A DNA stretch of 47,505 nt, taken from Thermodesulfovibrionales bacterium. Its GTDB lineage: Bacteria; Nitrospirota; Thermodesulfovibrionia; Thermodesulfovibrionales; JdFR-86. The DNA is taken from positions 1-47,505 of the forward strand of contig JAUXOF010000008.1 in assembly GCA_030682405.1 (NCBI GenBank). Direction: 5' to 3'. The position numbers and the translations under genes were made by a program. Shown one piece after another: positions 1 to 9,700 of the stretch. Within the stretch, counting starts at the first letter, position 1, and each line of letters opens with the position of its first letter. The notes below the pieces were generated by a model. That model was not told the origin of the DNA. It ran no database searches and was given only the letters and a program-made list of their open reading frames with translations.

Positions 1-126
1 GCGGTCGGGCTTTCGGAGAAATACCAGCTTAAGACGCCTTTTGACGAAAAGGCATGGAAGCGCAAGGCAGAGGAAATACTTGAGAGAGAGTACGGGATAA
101 AAAGAGACGGCGGGAATGGAAAATAA
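1..126 (+). CDS. C-terminal end of an unidentified protein (partial)
   Basis: The reading frame is open from base 1 to the TAA at 124-126 and gives 41 residues. The tail is strongly helical and charged, with a stretch AWKRKAEEILEREYGI near the end. Codon use (ATA, AGA, AAG) matches the neighbouring genes, so it is probably real. scpA often lies before scpB, but this tail does not resemble the winged-helix end of ScpA, and I do not recognise the family. It is followed by a repeat-bearing gap of about 180 bp, so it is probably not co-transcribed with scpB. Confidence 0.6.
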   Translation, partial: AVGLSEKYQLKTPFDEKAWKRKAEEILEREYGIKRDGGNGK

Positions 127-189
127 AAAGCCGCGCCTCCACCATGCACAAGGGCCGGTGGGAGATGCCGACAGGCACATATGGGCCTA

Positions 190-260
190 TGCGTATTAAC
201 CAAATAGGACATTTCTACTTTGGTAGGAATAGGACATTTCTAAATTGGCTTGACACCGGG
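190..260 (+). repeat. IS-end-like repeat between gene fragment and scpB
   Basis: The 20-mer TATTAACCAAATAGGACATT at 194-213 recurs exactly at 33930-33949. Within this copy AATAGGACATTTCTA is repeated at 203-217 and 228-242 (period 25). The right part, TTGGCTTGACACCGG at 245-259, recurs in inverted orientation at 31825-31839. Multiple short repeats of this kind resemble the ends of an insertion sequence or a miniature element whose body has been lost. No transposase is present next to this copy. Confidence 0.6.
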
Positions 261-277
261 TTCCCGCAGCATTGAAT
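250..277 (+). promoter_or_regulatory. Candidate promoter for scpB inside the repeat
   Basis: A perfect -35 box TTGACA (250-255) lies 16 bp from a 4/6 -10 box TTGAAT (272-277). Transcription would start near 284-286, just upstream of the ATG at 310. The -35 box belongs to the repeat TTGGCTTGACACCGG, so the mobile element may have supplied this promoter. This is inference from consensus only. Confidence 0.4.
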
Positions 278-309
278 TTATGCATGGGCATCTGTTATCT
301 TTAGAATCA

Positions 310-840
310 ATGGAAGAAGCACGGAAAAAACCCCTGCTTGAGGCCCTCCTGTTCGTCTCAGGAGAGACTGTGACGGTCCCTGAGTTTAAGGCGGCATCGG
401 AGCTGCCGGAGGCGGAAATAAAGGGACTCATGGAGGAGCTTATTCAGGAGTACAGGGAAAGAAACTCCGGCGTTGTCATAGCCGAGATAGCAGGCGGCTA
501 CCAGATGGTTACGAACCCGGAGTATGCGGAGTGGGTAAGGAAATTCAGCGGCGCGGCAAAGGCGCAGAAGCTTTCCCTGCCGGCGCTTGAGACCCTTGCC
601 ATCATAGCCTATAAGCAGCCTATGATAAAAGCCGAGGTAGAGGAACTAAGGGGTGTGAATTCCGACGGCGTGATAAAGACCCTCCTTGAAAAGAGGCTCA
701 TAAAGATAGTGGGCAAAAAAGAGGCGCCCGGAAGGCCGCTCCTTTATACCACCACAACGGAGTTCCTGCAGTACTTCGGTTTGAAAGACCTCTCGGAGCT
801 TCCCACGCTCAAGGATTTAGACAGGCAGGAAGCGGCCTGA
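310..840 (+). CDS. scpB: Segregation and condensation protein B (ScpB)
   Basis: ScpB is the kleisin-associated winged-helix subunit of the SMC-ScpA-ScpB condensin that compacts and segregates the chromosome. The protein (about 176 residues) starts with the usual helix LLEALLFVSGE and carries tandem winged-helix domains. The second has the conserved stretch LETLAIIAYKQPM and a GRP turn (APGRPLLYTT). I place the start at the ATG at 310, which gives MEEARKK as in other ScpBs. The longer TTG start at 250 lies inside a repeat and its promoter, and the ATG at 280 would precede the predicted transcription start. No clear Shine-Dalgarno sequence is seen. The SMC partner is in this window at 42.5-46.0 kb; ScpA is not visible. 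truB follows after 26 bp. Confidence 0.93.
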   Translation: MEEARKKPLLEALLFVSGETVTVPEFKAASELPEAEIKGLMEELIQEYRERNSGVVIAEIAGGYQMVTNPEYAEWVRKFSGAAKAQKLSLPALETLAIIAYKQPMIKAEVEELRGVNSDGVIKTLLEKRLIKIVGKKEAPGRPLLYTTTTEFLQYFGLKDLSELPTLKDLDRQEAA

Positions 841-866
841 TTCGGGATGTCCGCTAAAATATCCGG

Positions 867-1757
867 ATGCACGGTGTAATAAACCTCAATAAGCCAAAGG
901 GCATCACGTCTCAGGATGCGGTAACCATGGTAAAAAGGCTACTTAAGGCCAAAAAGGCCGGGCATGCCGGCACCTTGGACCCGATTGCAACCGGAGTCCT
1001 CCTTGTGTGCGTAAACGAGGCAACAAAGGCGGCCCGCTTCCTTCAAAACCTCGATAAGGAATACATCGCCGAACTAAAGTTAGGCGAGCGCACTGACACC
1101 CTTGATGCCGATGGGAGGGTCATAGAGAAAAAAGAGGGCTTTTCCGTCACAGAGGACGATATAAGAGGCGTGCTTGAAGCATTCAGGGGCGAAATCAGAC
1201 AGGTGCCTCCTATGTATTCGGCCTTAAAGAGACACGGAAGGCGTCTTTATGAGCTTGCGAGAGAAGGCATTGAGGTTGAAAGGCAGGAAAGGGTCGTAAA
1301 CATCCTCAGGCTTGATGTCGTAAGGTTTGAGCCTCCTTACCTTGAGATTCTGGTTGCCTGCTCAAAAGGCACATACATAAGAACCCTTGCCGACGACATA
1401 GGCAGGGAACTTGGAACAGGCGCACACGTCACAAAGCTCATGCGCACAAAAATCGGCGGCTTTAAGGTCGAGGACTCATGCACACATCGGGATGAGGCCC
1501 TAAGGGATAAGGTCATTCCCCTTGACAATGCCCTCTCGCACCTGAGGGAGCTTAATGTCAATGAAGCTGACTTCCCGCTTTTAAGCAAGGGGACACAAAT
1601 AACCTTAAACGACACGGCCTTGGCAGGTTTATTAACCCCTAACGAGCACCTTAGGCTCAAGTCCCCGGACGGAAAGCTCTTTGCCTTGGGAACAGCCTCT
1701 TTTAAGCCCGGAATACCCTTGCCCCGGATAAATATAGAGAGACTGCTTCACATCTGA
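867..1757 (+). CDS. truB: tRNA pseudouridine(55) synthase TruB
   Basis: TruB isomerises U55 to pseudouridine in the T-loop of elongator tRNAs. The 296-residue length is typical. The N-terminus NLNKPKGITSQD and the catalytic motif GHAGTLDPIATGVL are clear, with the nucleophilic aspartate at about residue 38. Further family motifs are VPPMYSALKRHGRRLYELAREG and CSKGTYIRTLADDIG, the latter close to residue 170. A poorly conserved C-terminal ~70 residues corresponds to the variable PUA-like tail. It lies 26 bp after scpB in the same direction and is probably co-transcribed. The start codon is ATG and the Shine-Dalgarno sequence is weak. Confidence 0.96.
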   Translation: MHGVINLNKPKGITSQDAVTMVKRLLKAKKAGHAGTLDPIATGVLLVCVNEATKAARFLQNLDKEYIAELKLGERTDTLDADGRVIEKKEGFSVTEDDIRGVLEAFRGEIRQVPPMYSALKRHGRRLYELAREGIEVERQERVVNILRLDVVRFEPPYLEILVACSKGTYIRTLADDIGRELGTGAHVTKLMRTKIGGFKVEDSCTHRDEALRDKVIPLDNALSHLRELNVNEADFPLLSKGTQITLNDTALAGLLTPNEHLRLKSPDGKLFALGTASFKPGIPLPRINIERLLHI

Positions 1758-1834
1758 AAGATAATAAACCGGAAATCTTAAACCAATATTTTAAGAAGCA
1801 ATTAGAAGATTCTGAATTTAATTAAAAAAAATGC

Positions 1835-1863
1835 TTGACAAGGACAGCCATTTTTGTTAATCA
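1835..1863 (+). promoter_or_regulatory. Promoter of the pilMNOPQ operon
   Basis: A perfect -35 box TTGACA (1835-1840) is followed after 16-17 bp by an AT-rich -10 candidate, TTAATC (1857-1862) or TAATCA (1858-1863). Transcription would start at about 1869-1871, which coincides with the pilM ATG at 1870. There is no Shine-Dalgarno sequence before pilM, so the message may be leaderless. Confidence 0.5.
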
Positions 1864-1869
1864 TATGCT

Positions 1870-2922
1870 ATGCTTTTTAAAAGCAAGGATTCCATAGGAC
1901 TGGACATCGGGTCAAGTTACCTTAAGGTGGTTCAGCTTAAGGAGAAGAAAGGCGCCTATTCCTTGGAGCTTTTTGACATGCTCCCCCTGCCTCCGGAACT
2001 CATAGTTGAAGGCTCAATCATAGACTCCCTCAGGCTTGTGGAGGCACTGAAAGAGCTTATAAAGAAGGCTCGCATAAAGACGAAGAACGCGGCAATAGGG
2101 ATAGCCGGCCACGCCTCGGTCATCATCAGGAGAATCTCCGTGCCCGAGATGACTGAGGAAGAATTGAGCGAATCCATAAAGTTCGAGGCTGAGCAATACG
2201 TGCCCTTTGACGTCGAAGACGTCAACATAGACTTTCAGATACTGGGGCCAAAGGAAGAGGCCGGGCAGATGGACGTCATGCTCGTTGCCGTAAAAAAGGA
2301 CATTGTCAACGAATACGTCTCCGTGGTCAAGGAGGCGGGGCTCAACCCGATTGTAGTCGATGTCAACGCCTTTGCCGTCAGCAACATGTACGAGGTCAAC
2401 TACGGGATATCCCCTGACAGGAACATCGCCCTTGTCAATGTGGGCGCAAGCACGATAAACCTCAATGTCCTTAAGGGCGGCAGTTCCGTATTTACACGGG
2501 ACAGCGCAATAGGCACAGACCTCCTCACCGAGGCACTGCAAAAGGAATTCAACATATCTTACGAAAACGCCGAGCGGCTCAAAAAGGGCGAACCGGTAGA
2601 AGGCATCTCCCCTGAGACCGTCGCACCAGTGATGGCCTCCGCCTCTGAGGACATACTTGATGAGATAATCCGTTCCGTGGAGTATTTCAAGAGCGCCACC
2701 TTCCACGAGGATGTGCACGAGATAGTCCTAAGCGGAGGAGGCGCCATGATAAAGAACTTCCCGATGCTGCTTGCGGAAAAAGCCGGCTCCGAAGTCATCG
2801 TCGCAGAGCCCTTTAAAAACATAGCCATCCCCAAGAAGTTCGACATTACCTACATAGAGGAAACCGCGCCTATGGCCGCAGTAGCCATGGGCTTGGCATT
2901 AAGAAAGATAGAAGACAGATGA
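1870..2922 (+). CDS. pilM: Type IV pilus assembly protein PilM
   Basis: PilM is the cytoplasmic actin-like ATP-binding protein of the pilus alignment subcomplex. It binds the N-terminal tail of PilN and links the inner-membrane ring to the cytoplasmic motor. The 350-residue protein has the phosphate-1 motif GLDIGSSYLKVVQL at residues 11-24, a central FEAEQYVPFD segment, and the C-terminal adenosine loop VLSGGGAMIKNF. These match the SHS2/FtsA-like PilM fold. It opens a five-gene operon, and its TGA overlaps the pilN ATG in an ATGA (2919-2922), implying translational coupling. The ATG at 1870 has no Shine-Dalgarno sequence. Confidence 0.96.
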   Translation: MLFKSKDSIGLDIGSSYLKVVQLKEKKGAYSLELFDMLPLPPELIVEGSIIDSLRLVEALKELIKKARIKTKNAAIGIAGHASVIIRRISVPEMTEEELSESIKFEAEQYVPFDVEDVNIDFQILGPKEEAGQMDVMLVAVKKDIVNEYVSVVKEAGLNPIVVDVNAFAVSNMYEVNYGISPDRNIALVNVGASTINLNVLKGGSSVFTRDSAIGTDLLTEALQKEFNISYENAERLKKGEPVEGISPETVAPVMASASEDILDEIIRSVEYFKSATFHEDVHEIVLSGGGAMIKNFPMLLAEKAGSEVIVAEPFKNIAIPKKFDITYIEETAPMAAVAMGLALRKIEDR

Positions 2923-3458
2923 TACGGATAAACCTTCTTCCGACCAAAAGAAAGGTAAAGAAAAAACCAAAGCCCGTCCCTAACTTCGTTATAGTCGGGG
3001 TGTTGCTCTTGACCGCCTCGGTGGTGGCATCCGTTTACACCCGCTACTTCCTGAACGCAAAGATAGAGGCCCTTGAGACCAAAAAAGCGGAAAACGCCAA
3101 GAAAATCGCAGAGTTGAACGAGAAGATAAAGGAGGTCAAGGATTTTGAGGCGCGGAATAAGCTTTTTACGGATAGGAAAAACATCATAGAGGACCTGAGG
3201 AAAAACCAGAGCCTGCCTGTCAAAATACTCGATGAGATGTCTATGAGGCTCACCGAAGGCGTTTGGCTTATATCAATATCAATAACCGGCAACAACATAA
3301 ATATAGACGGCGTAGGGTTTTCTAACTCCGAAATCGTCTCCTTCGTCCAGAACCTGAAGGCCTCGGCGCTCTTTAAGGAGGCCTATCTCCATGAGACAAG
3401 ACAAGCGGCGATAGAGGGGATAGAAGTATACACCTTTAAGATAACGATGCAGGTATAG
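2919..3458 (+). CDS. pilN: Type IV pilus assembly protein PilN
   Basis: PilN is a bitopic inner-membrane protein that pairs with PilO and docks PilM through its short cytoplasmic N-terminus. The conserved INLLP motif is at residues 4-8, where PilM binds. A lysine-rich stretch and one transmembrane segment (about residues 23-44) follow, then a coiled coil (about 47-85) and a small periplasmic ferredoxin-like domain. The length of 179 residues is normal. Its ATG overlaps the end of pilM by 4 bp, and pilO begins 7 bp after its stop. Confidence 0.94.
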   Translation: MIRINLLPTKRKVKKKPKPVPNFVIVGVLLLTASVVASVYTRYFLNAKIEALETKKAENAKKIAELNEKIKEVKDFEARNKLFTDRKNIIEDLRKNQSLPVKILDEMSMRLTEGVWLISISITGNNINIDGVGFSNSEIVSFVQNLKASALFKEAYLHETRQAAIEGIEVYTFKITMQV

Positions 3459-3465
3459 GCATAAT

Positions 3466-4059
3466 ATGGCGAAAATAAACATCAAAAACCTGAAAAACCT
3501 GCCCAAGTCGGCTGCAATATCCATAGCGGTGGTGCCGGCCGTGCTCTTTACCCTCGTCTTCGGCTATCTGGTACTGCTTCCGAAAAATAAGCAGGTCGAA
3601 CAATTTAAGCAGGACATATCCGCACAGGAAAACGAGATAACAAAGAGCCAGAGCATGGCCGACAGGCTTTATGAGCTTAAGGCCGAAAACCAGAAGCTTA
3701 AGGAGAGGCTTCAGGAACTCGAAAAGCAGCTTCCCGAGGAAAAGGAGATATCCGTACTCCTGAGCCAGGTATCAGACCTCGGAATAAGGGCGGGGCTTGA
3801 GATATTAACATGGAAGCCCTCGCCCCGCGTAAGCCACTCCAGCGGGATAGTCTATGAGGTGCCGGTCTCAGTGGATATGAAGGGGAGCTATCACCGCCTC
3901 GGCGCTTTCTTCAGCAGCCTCACAAGGCTCGACAGGATAGTAAACATAACCAATATCAGGCTTTCAGGCCCCCAGCCCAAAGGGAACGAGGCCATGCTGG
4001 GCATCACTTTCTCCGCCCTTACGTTCACTGCCGTCTCACAGGGAGGGATTGCACAATGA
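3466..4059 (+). CDS. pilO: Type IV pilus assembly protein PilO
   Basis: PilO forms heterodimers with PilN in the inner membrane and contacts PilP, helping to connect the pilus motor to the secretin. The 197-residue protein has a short cytoplasmic tail, one transmembrane helix (about residues 18-40), a coiled coil (about 45-90, rich in EL/KL heptads) ending in LPEEKEISVLLSQ, and a periplasmic ferredoxin-like domain. The LP..KEIS.LL motif is typical of PilO. It lies between pilN and pilP and overlaps the pilP start by 4 bp. Confidence 0.94.
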   Translation: MAKINIKNLKNLPKSAAISIAVVPAVLFTLVFGYLVLLPKNKQVEQFKQDISAQENEITKSQSMADRLYELKAENQKLKERLQELEKQLPEEKEISVLLSQVSDLGIRAGLEILTWKPSPRVSHSSGIVYEVPVSVDMKGSYHRLGAFFSSLTRLDRIVNITNIRLSGPQPKGNEAMLGITFSALTFTAVSQGGIAQ

Positions 4060-4601
4060 AACTGCGGACAGCAACCCTTGCCGTCGTCCTCGGGGCATCG
4101 CTCCTCTCAATGGATTCTTATGCGCAAGAGAGGGAGCCGGTTCGGCCTGAGGCGCAGCCCCAGCCCGCAGTGCAAAATGCCGCAGCCCAGTCCGCAGTTC
4201 AGAATGCCGCAGCCGGGGAGGGAAAGGTGGAAAAAGAGGTATACATATATAATCCCTCCGGCAGGCGCGACCCCCTCCTTTCCATCATAACTGCGTCAAG
4301 AGAAGTCGAAACAAGAAGGGGCAGGCCGGGCGAGTTCACGCCTCCGACAGAAGACTACGACGTAAGCCAGTTCAACCTCATAGCCATAATATGGGCAAAG
4401 GCCGAAAGCCATGCGCTCGTGGGCCTTCCCGACGGAAAATACTACACCCTGAAAAAAGGGTTGAGGGCGGGCATCAACGAGGGAAAGGTCATACAAATCC
4501 TGCCTGACAGCGTAATCATCAGGGAATTCGTGAAAGACTACAAGGGAAAAACCACAGCCAAAGATACTACATTAAAACTCCGTAAGGAGGAGGAAAAATG
4601 A
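4056..4601 (+). CDS. pilP: Type IV pilus assembly protein PilP
   Basis: PilP is the periplasmic connector between the PilN/PilO inner-membrane ring and the N0 domain of the PilQ secretin. The 181-residue product begins with a signal peptide (residues 1-23, cleavage probably after SYA). A Pro/Ala/Gln-rich linker follows, with a tandem AVQNAAA duplication (about residues 34-52), then the conserved PilP beta-sandwich beginning YNPSGRRDPLL. Unlike many PilP proteins it has no lipobox cysteine, so it may be soluble or tethered only by its partners. It overlaps pilO and pilQ by 4 bp each. Confidence 0.92.
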   Translation: MKLRTATLAVVLGASLLSMDSYAQEREPVRPEAQPQPAVQNAAAQSAVQNAAAGEGKVEKEVYIYNPSGRRDPLLSIITASREVETRRGRPGEFTPPTEDYDVSQFNLIAIIWAKAESHALVGLPDGKYYTLKKGLRAGINEGKVIQILPDSVIIREFVKDYKGKTTAKDTTLKLRKEEEK

Positions 4602-6706
4602 AGAAAAAAATAACAGCTATTGCCCTTTTAATTTTACTATTAACCCTCGTTGCGGGGCAGGCCGCACTCGGGCAGGAATATACGGCAACCCTTACTGCCA
4701 TTGACGTTACGGACAATTCCGTGGAGATAAAAGCAAGCAGTCCGTTTACGTATACCGTGTATAAGCCTTCCGACCCCTATCTCGTGGTGGTTGAACTTCC
4801 GGGTGTGGGCATAGGCAGCTTAAGCGACAGAATCGTCCCCGGCAAAAAAGGGATATCCGAGATAAAAGTCTCAACCATAAGCGCGCCCTCGCCAGCCTCA
4901 AAGATAGAAATACTCCTTGATGCGCCAAACGACATAGAGCCGAAATACACCAATAACACGCTTACCCTGAACATAAAGGAGATAAAAACCGCAGCGCCCG
5001 CCAGAAAGAGGGCGGAAGAACCGGCAGCCGGACAGGCAGCCGTGGAGACGCAGGCGATGGAAGAAGCGGTAGAGACTTCCGAAGAGTTCCCGGCCATTGC
5101 CCTCCCCCCTGCAAAGGAAATAAAAAACGTAACATTCGGCTACAAAAACGGCTACCTGAACCTAATAATCAAAGCCGACGGCGCAATGAAGCCGAATGTC
5201 TTTACCCTCGGCAATAAAATCGTGGTAGATATCCCCGGTGTCTCGATGGCGGCAGCCCTGCCTGAGGCCGTGGTATCGCCGGTCAAGGCCATGAGGTACG
5301 GCTTGCATAAGGACAAGGCGCGCATCGTAGTTGACCTGACGGAAAAAAACGACTTCAAAACGCGGATTGAGGGCGACTCCATGGTGATAGCCTTCAGGGT
5401 CGCGGAAATCCCCGTGGGCTTTAAGCCCGAAACCATGGCCGCGGCAGAGAAAGCGGAGGCAGCCCCTACCCCGGTCTTGGAGCCGAAGGCGGCGCCTGTG
5501 GTCAAGATAACGGAAAAGCTCATATCCCTTGATTTCCAGACCGCGGACATAATACCCATATTCAGGCTACTTGGCGACGTAAGCGGGTACAACACTGTGA
5601 TACACCCTCAGGTCAGCGGAAAAATCACGATAAAACTCCTGAATGTCCCGTGGGAGCAGGCCCTTGCCATAGTGCTTGAGACGTTCAACCTTGAGAAATC
5701 CATGGAAGGCAACATCCTGAGCATCGCGCCTTCAGGCACATTCACAAAGAGAAAAGAGGAGGCAAAAAGGCTCAAAGAGGCCACGCAGAGGGAAGAGCCT
5801 CTGGTTGAGGAGGTCATACCCCTTGAATACGCCGAGGCAGGGGATATAAAAACCTCCATAGAAAACGGAAAGCGCCTAAGCCCGAGAGGCAGCGTTGAAG
5901 TACACCGCGGGGAAAACACCCTCATCGTAAGAGACGTGGCGGAGAAGATTGAGGAGATTTTAGAATACATAAAGATACTGAACACCCCTGTGCCTCAGGT
6001 GATGATAGAGGCAAAAATCGTGGAGGTGAGCACGGACTATGCCCAGAGCCTCGGCATCAGGTGGACAGGCTCTGCCGACGGCTCAAAGATAGCAGGGGTG
6101 GGCGACACCGTAAAGGGGCAGTTTTCAGTCAATTCGCCTACTACAACCGCGACCGGCCCCGGCGGGGTGCTCGCCATGACTGTCGGCACGGCGGCCACCA
6201 AGATGGTGAACCTCTCGCTTGAGGCTCTGGAGACCGTTATGAAGATAAAGAAGCTCTCAAACCCGAAAATCCTCACGATAAATAAAAAATCGGCAAGCAT
6301 ACAGCAGGGCGTGCAGATACCGGTGCAGACGACAACCGCCGCAGGCTCCACCACTGAGTTCAAAAACGCAAACCTGAGCCTCACCGTAACCCCCACGATT
6401 AAGAGAAACTACATTGAGATTACGGTTCAGGCCAATAACGACACACCTGTGTCCGTCGGAGGCGCAACCGGAATAAACACCCAGAGCGTAACCACGCAGG
6501 CGCTCGTCAAGGACGGAGAGACTCTGGTCTTGGGCGGCATTTACACCCGCTCGGAAACCGAGAGTACGCAGGGGGTTCCTTACCTGAGCAAAATCCCGAT
6601 AATCGGCTGGCTCTTTAAGACAAAAAGCACATCAACTCCGACCAAGGAGCTTATGATATTCATAACCCCGGTAATCGTAAAAAGCGATAGGGCGGCAGTT
6701 GAATAG
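4598..6706 (+). CDS. pilQ: Type IV pilus secretin PilQ
   Basis: PilQ is the outer-membrane secretin through which the pilus fibre passes. In the 702 residues I see a signal peptide (1-25), a first AMIN domain (about 30-125), an acidic linker, a second AMIN domain (about 175-270) for peptidoglycan binding, the secretin N0/STN domain (about 310-370, SLDFQTADIIPIFRLL), an N1 domain (about 400-470) and the secretin beta-barrel domain (about 520-695). The last carries VPYLSKIPIIGWLFK, the typical secretin signature. A GGAGG lies 7 bp before the ATG. It is the last classical gene of the operon; the giant surface protein follows after 41 bp. Confidence 0.96.
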   Translation: MKKKITAIALLILLLTLVAGQAALGQEYTATLTAIDVTDNSVEIKASSPFTYTVYKPSDPYLVVVELPGVGIGSLSDRIVPGKKGISEIKVSTISAPSPASKIEILLDAPNDIEPKYTNNTLTLNIKEIKTAAPARKRAEEPAAGQAAVETQAMEEAVETSEEFPAIALPPAKEIKNVTFGYKNGYLNLIIKADGAMKPNVFTLGNKIVVDIPGVSMAAALPEAVVSPVKAMRYGLHKDKARIVVDLTEKNDFKTRIEGDSMVIAFRVAEIPVGFKPETMAAAEKAEAAPTPVLEPKAAPVVKITEKLISLDFQTADIIPIFRLLGDVSGYNTVIHPQVSGKITIKLLNVPWEQALAIVLETFNLEKSMEGNILSIAPSGTFTKRKEEAKRLKEATQREEPLVEEVIPLEYAEAGDIKTSIENGKRLSPRGSVEVHRGENTLIVRDVAEKIEEILEYIKILNTPVPQVMIEAKIVEVSTDYAQSLGIRWTGSADGSKIAGVGDTVKGQFSVNSPTTTATGPGGVLAMTVGTAATKMVNLSLEALETVMKIKKLSNPKILTINKKSASIQQGVQIPVQTTTAAGSTTEFKNANLSLTVTPTIKRNYIEITVQANNDTPVSVGGATGINTQSVTTQALVKDGETLVLGGIYTRSETESTQGVPYLSKIPIIGWLFKTKSTSTPTKELMIFITPVIVKSDRAAVE

Positions 6707-6747
6707 GGTAATTTAAGGCGCTTAACTTTCTTAAAACGGAGGGGACA

Positions 6748-9700
6748 ATGAAAACCTGCTTGAAATCCTTGCTATGGGTTCTTTTAATAATCAGCCTTGC
6801 CGCGTTTACTTTTGCATGCGGCTCTCAGGATACAGGGCTGTCCGCACAGTCCGGCGCTGACGGCTTCGGGCGCATAGAGGCGGCCTCCAAGGTGCTTGCT
6901 AACGACCTGCCCATAGACACATCTCCCGACGACCAGTCCCAGCCGGATACGGCATACGACACCAAAAACAACCTCTATCTCACGGTCTGGTCCGATGCGC
7001 GCAACATGGGCATAAAAAACGGAACCGACATCTACGGGGTGCTCGTCAGCGGCATTACGAATTCGGTTTCAGGAGCTTCTTTTAAGATATCTAACTCCGT
7101 CGGGCCGAACAGCAGCGCCCTCCAGCCCAAGGTCGCCTACGACAAGTTCAACAACAGGTATCTTGCCGTTTGGACGGATACACGCACAGGCGCAGGCAGG
7201 ATATACGGCAGGTTCATAGACGGCACAGGGACCCCCCTCAATTCGGATTTCCTCGTCTCTCAAAGCACGATGAACACCACAGAGGCCGCAAATTCGACCA
7301 TCGGTATAGAACCCCCAGATGCGCTCATCTATATAGACAACGGGGCAAACTACATACCCGGAATTTGGAACAGCATTACCGTCAGCACCGCAAAAAAGAT
7401 CTACGCGTCCGAGCAATCCCCGTCAGTGGCGTTCAACGATATCACAGGCAAGTTCATGGTTGCGTGGCTTGACAGCACCAACAGGGACAGTACTTATTTT
7501 TATAACAGGGCCGATGTCTCAAGCAAGGTCTGTTCGCAGGATTTCGGCAATGACAACCTCAACGACTTTAACCCGCTTTTTGTCCCTCCCATAAAGGAAG
7601 ACACGACCGGCGACAAAAACATCTTTTACTTCTCGTATCCTTCACCTACGGTCGCCGACTCCGGGATGGTCAATTACAGGGATGTGGATTTCGCAAACGC
7701 TACGGACGGAGCAGATGCAGACTTAGACGGCTCGCCTGTTGACTCTGCTATTGACTACTACAGCAGGGTTACTTATATCGAACCGTTGAGCGAAAGCGAA
7801 GCCTGCTCAAGCACATCCGAAAGCCTTACGGTAAGCGCGAAGATGCGCGTTATGAATAGCGAAAGTTATCCCGTAATTACCTATAACCCGATAGACGGCG
7901 CGCCGTATCTCATCTGGTCCGGCAGAAGCAGTGTCGTTACGATGAGCAAGACATGGTCAAGGAGTTTTGATAAAACGCTCTGGGTATGGTCTCCATGGGG
8001 TGTAACGACTGCAACTTATACGACAACCGACAGTGACAGTATTCAGAAGATATATGTCAGGATAAATGCTTTCAACGTATGCACCGACTTCGCGGTGAGT
8101 TCAGGCACCCCGTCGCACAGCCCGACTGCCGCGTTCGACATATATAAAAAGAGACTGTTAGTTTCATGGGAGACTCAGGCAACAGTCACCGGCAAGGACA
8201 TATACGGGCAGCTCATAGACCTTGAGAACTACCAGCCCTACGGAAGCCAGATAGTCGTCTCCAAGGAGCAGTACGACCAGACCGCGCCAAAGGCGGCTTA
8301 CGACAGCGTAAACCAAAGATATCTGGTCGTATGGGAAGACGCACGGAACACAGAAGTCAACGTCTCCAACATGGACATCTTCGGCCAGTTCATAGACCCG
8401 CAGGGCCAGCTTTCGGGAGGCAATTTCACCGTAACGGTAAACTCCTCAAACCAGATTGCCCCGGCGGTCGCCTTCGGGGACAACGACGTAAGGAGGTTCC
8501 TCATCGCATGGAAGGACGGCAGGCAGGACCAGAATGCTGACATCTTCGGCCAGCTATGGGAGTACTCCGTCGCGCCGCAGCTACTGATAACCGACAGCGG
8601 AGGCACGCCTCTTTACAATCAGGCCATGGATTTCGGCGGAGTGAAGGTTCCTCAGGCCCAGACGAATTCCTTTAAGATATATAACAAGGGCAATGCGCCC
8701 CTTACCATAGCCTCCATTACAACTACAACCAGCGCCACAGTCAATGTGAGCAGTATCACGGACATCACAAAGCCCTTTAACATCACGACTCCCATTCCCG
8801 TGACCATCAACCCGGGCACATATTACGAGATGTCCGTGCATTTCTCGCCGCCTGTAACAGGCAGCTACAACGGAAACATAACCATAGACTCAAACGGCGG
8901 AAAGACGAACATATATTTCAGCGGCGTAGGCATTAGTCCAGACCTGAGAGTGACCGTGCCGCCTCTTCTTTCAAACATGACCGCGATTACCGGCATAGGA
9001 GCAGACGCCGCCTTCACCGTGGGCAACACCGGGAACGCGGACCTCTCAATCACATCAATAACCGTGGATTCCCCTTTCTCGATGCCGGGCACCCCGTCTG
9101 CCTTCACCCTCACCCCGGGCGCATCAAGACAGATTACCCTCCGTTTTGCGCCGCAAACGACAGGCACATACTCCAAATACGTCACCATAGTCTCAGACGA
9201 CCTTGACGCGCCGATAAAGAGCTTCCTTGTAAAAGGCCAGGGCGTAGACGTGCTGAGCATCACGACCGCGAGCCTACCGGACGCCCTAATCAGCAATGCC
9301 TACGGCTATACGCTCAGCGCATCGGGCGGGAAGTCGCCGTTTACATGGACCGCATCCGGCCTGCCCACGGGCCTGCTGATTAACGCTACAACAGGAGAGA
9401 TATACGGCGCCCCTTCAACAGCAGACACTTACACATTAACGGTTACGGTTACCGACAGTTCGGCCCCGCAGATCGTGTCCAAAGACCTGACCCTCATCGT
9501 CTCCTCCGCACCAATAAGCATCACGACCTCGACATTTCCCGAATGGACAGTCAATCAGCCGGGCTTCAGCAATACCATTGCCGCAGTAGGCGGCGCGGCG
9601 CCTTATGCATGGAGCGTGACAACCGGCTTGCTTCCGCCCGGGCTTACATTAAACACCTCATCCACGGCGTTCACAACGACAATCACCGGCACTCCCACAT

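Noticed and set aside
1-126. Reading the first fragment as scpA because scpB follows
   Set aside because: The 41 visible residues do not look like the winged-helix end of ScpA, and a repeat separates it from scpB.
250-309. Longer scpB start (TTG at 250 or ATG at 280)
   Set aside because: The extra residues are unlike ScpB, and the TTG is part of a dispersed repeat and the predicted -35 box.
2014-2718. 234-residue open frame opposite pilM
   Set aside because: It is a shadow of the GC-skewed codons of pilM, which has clear family motifs; the antisense product has none.
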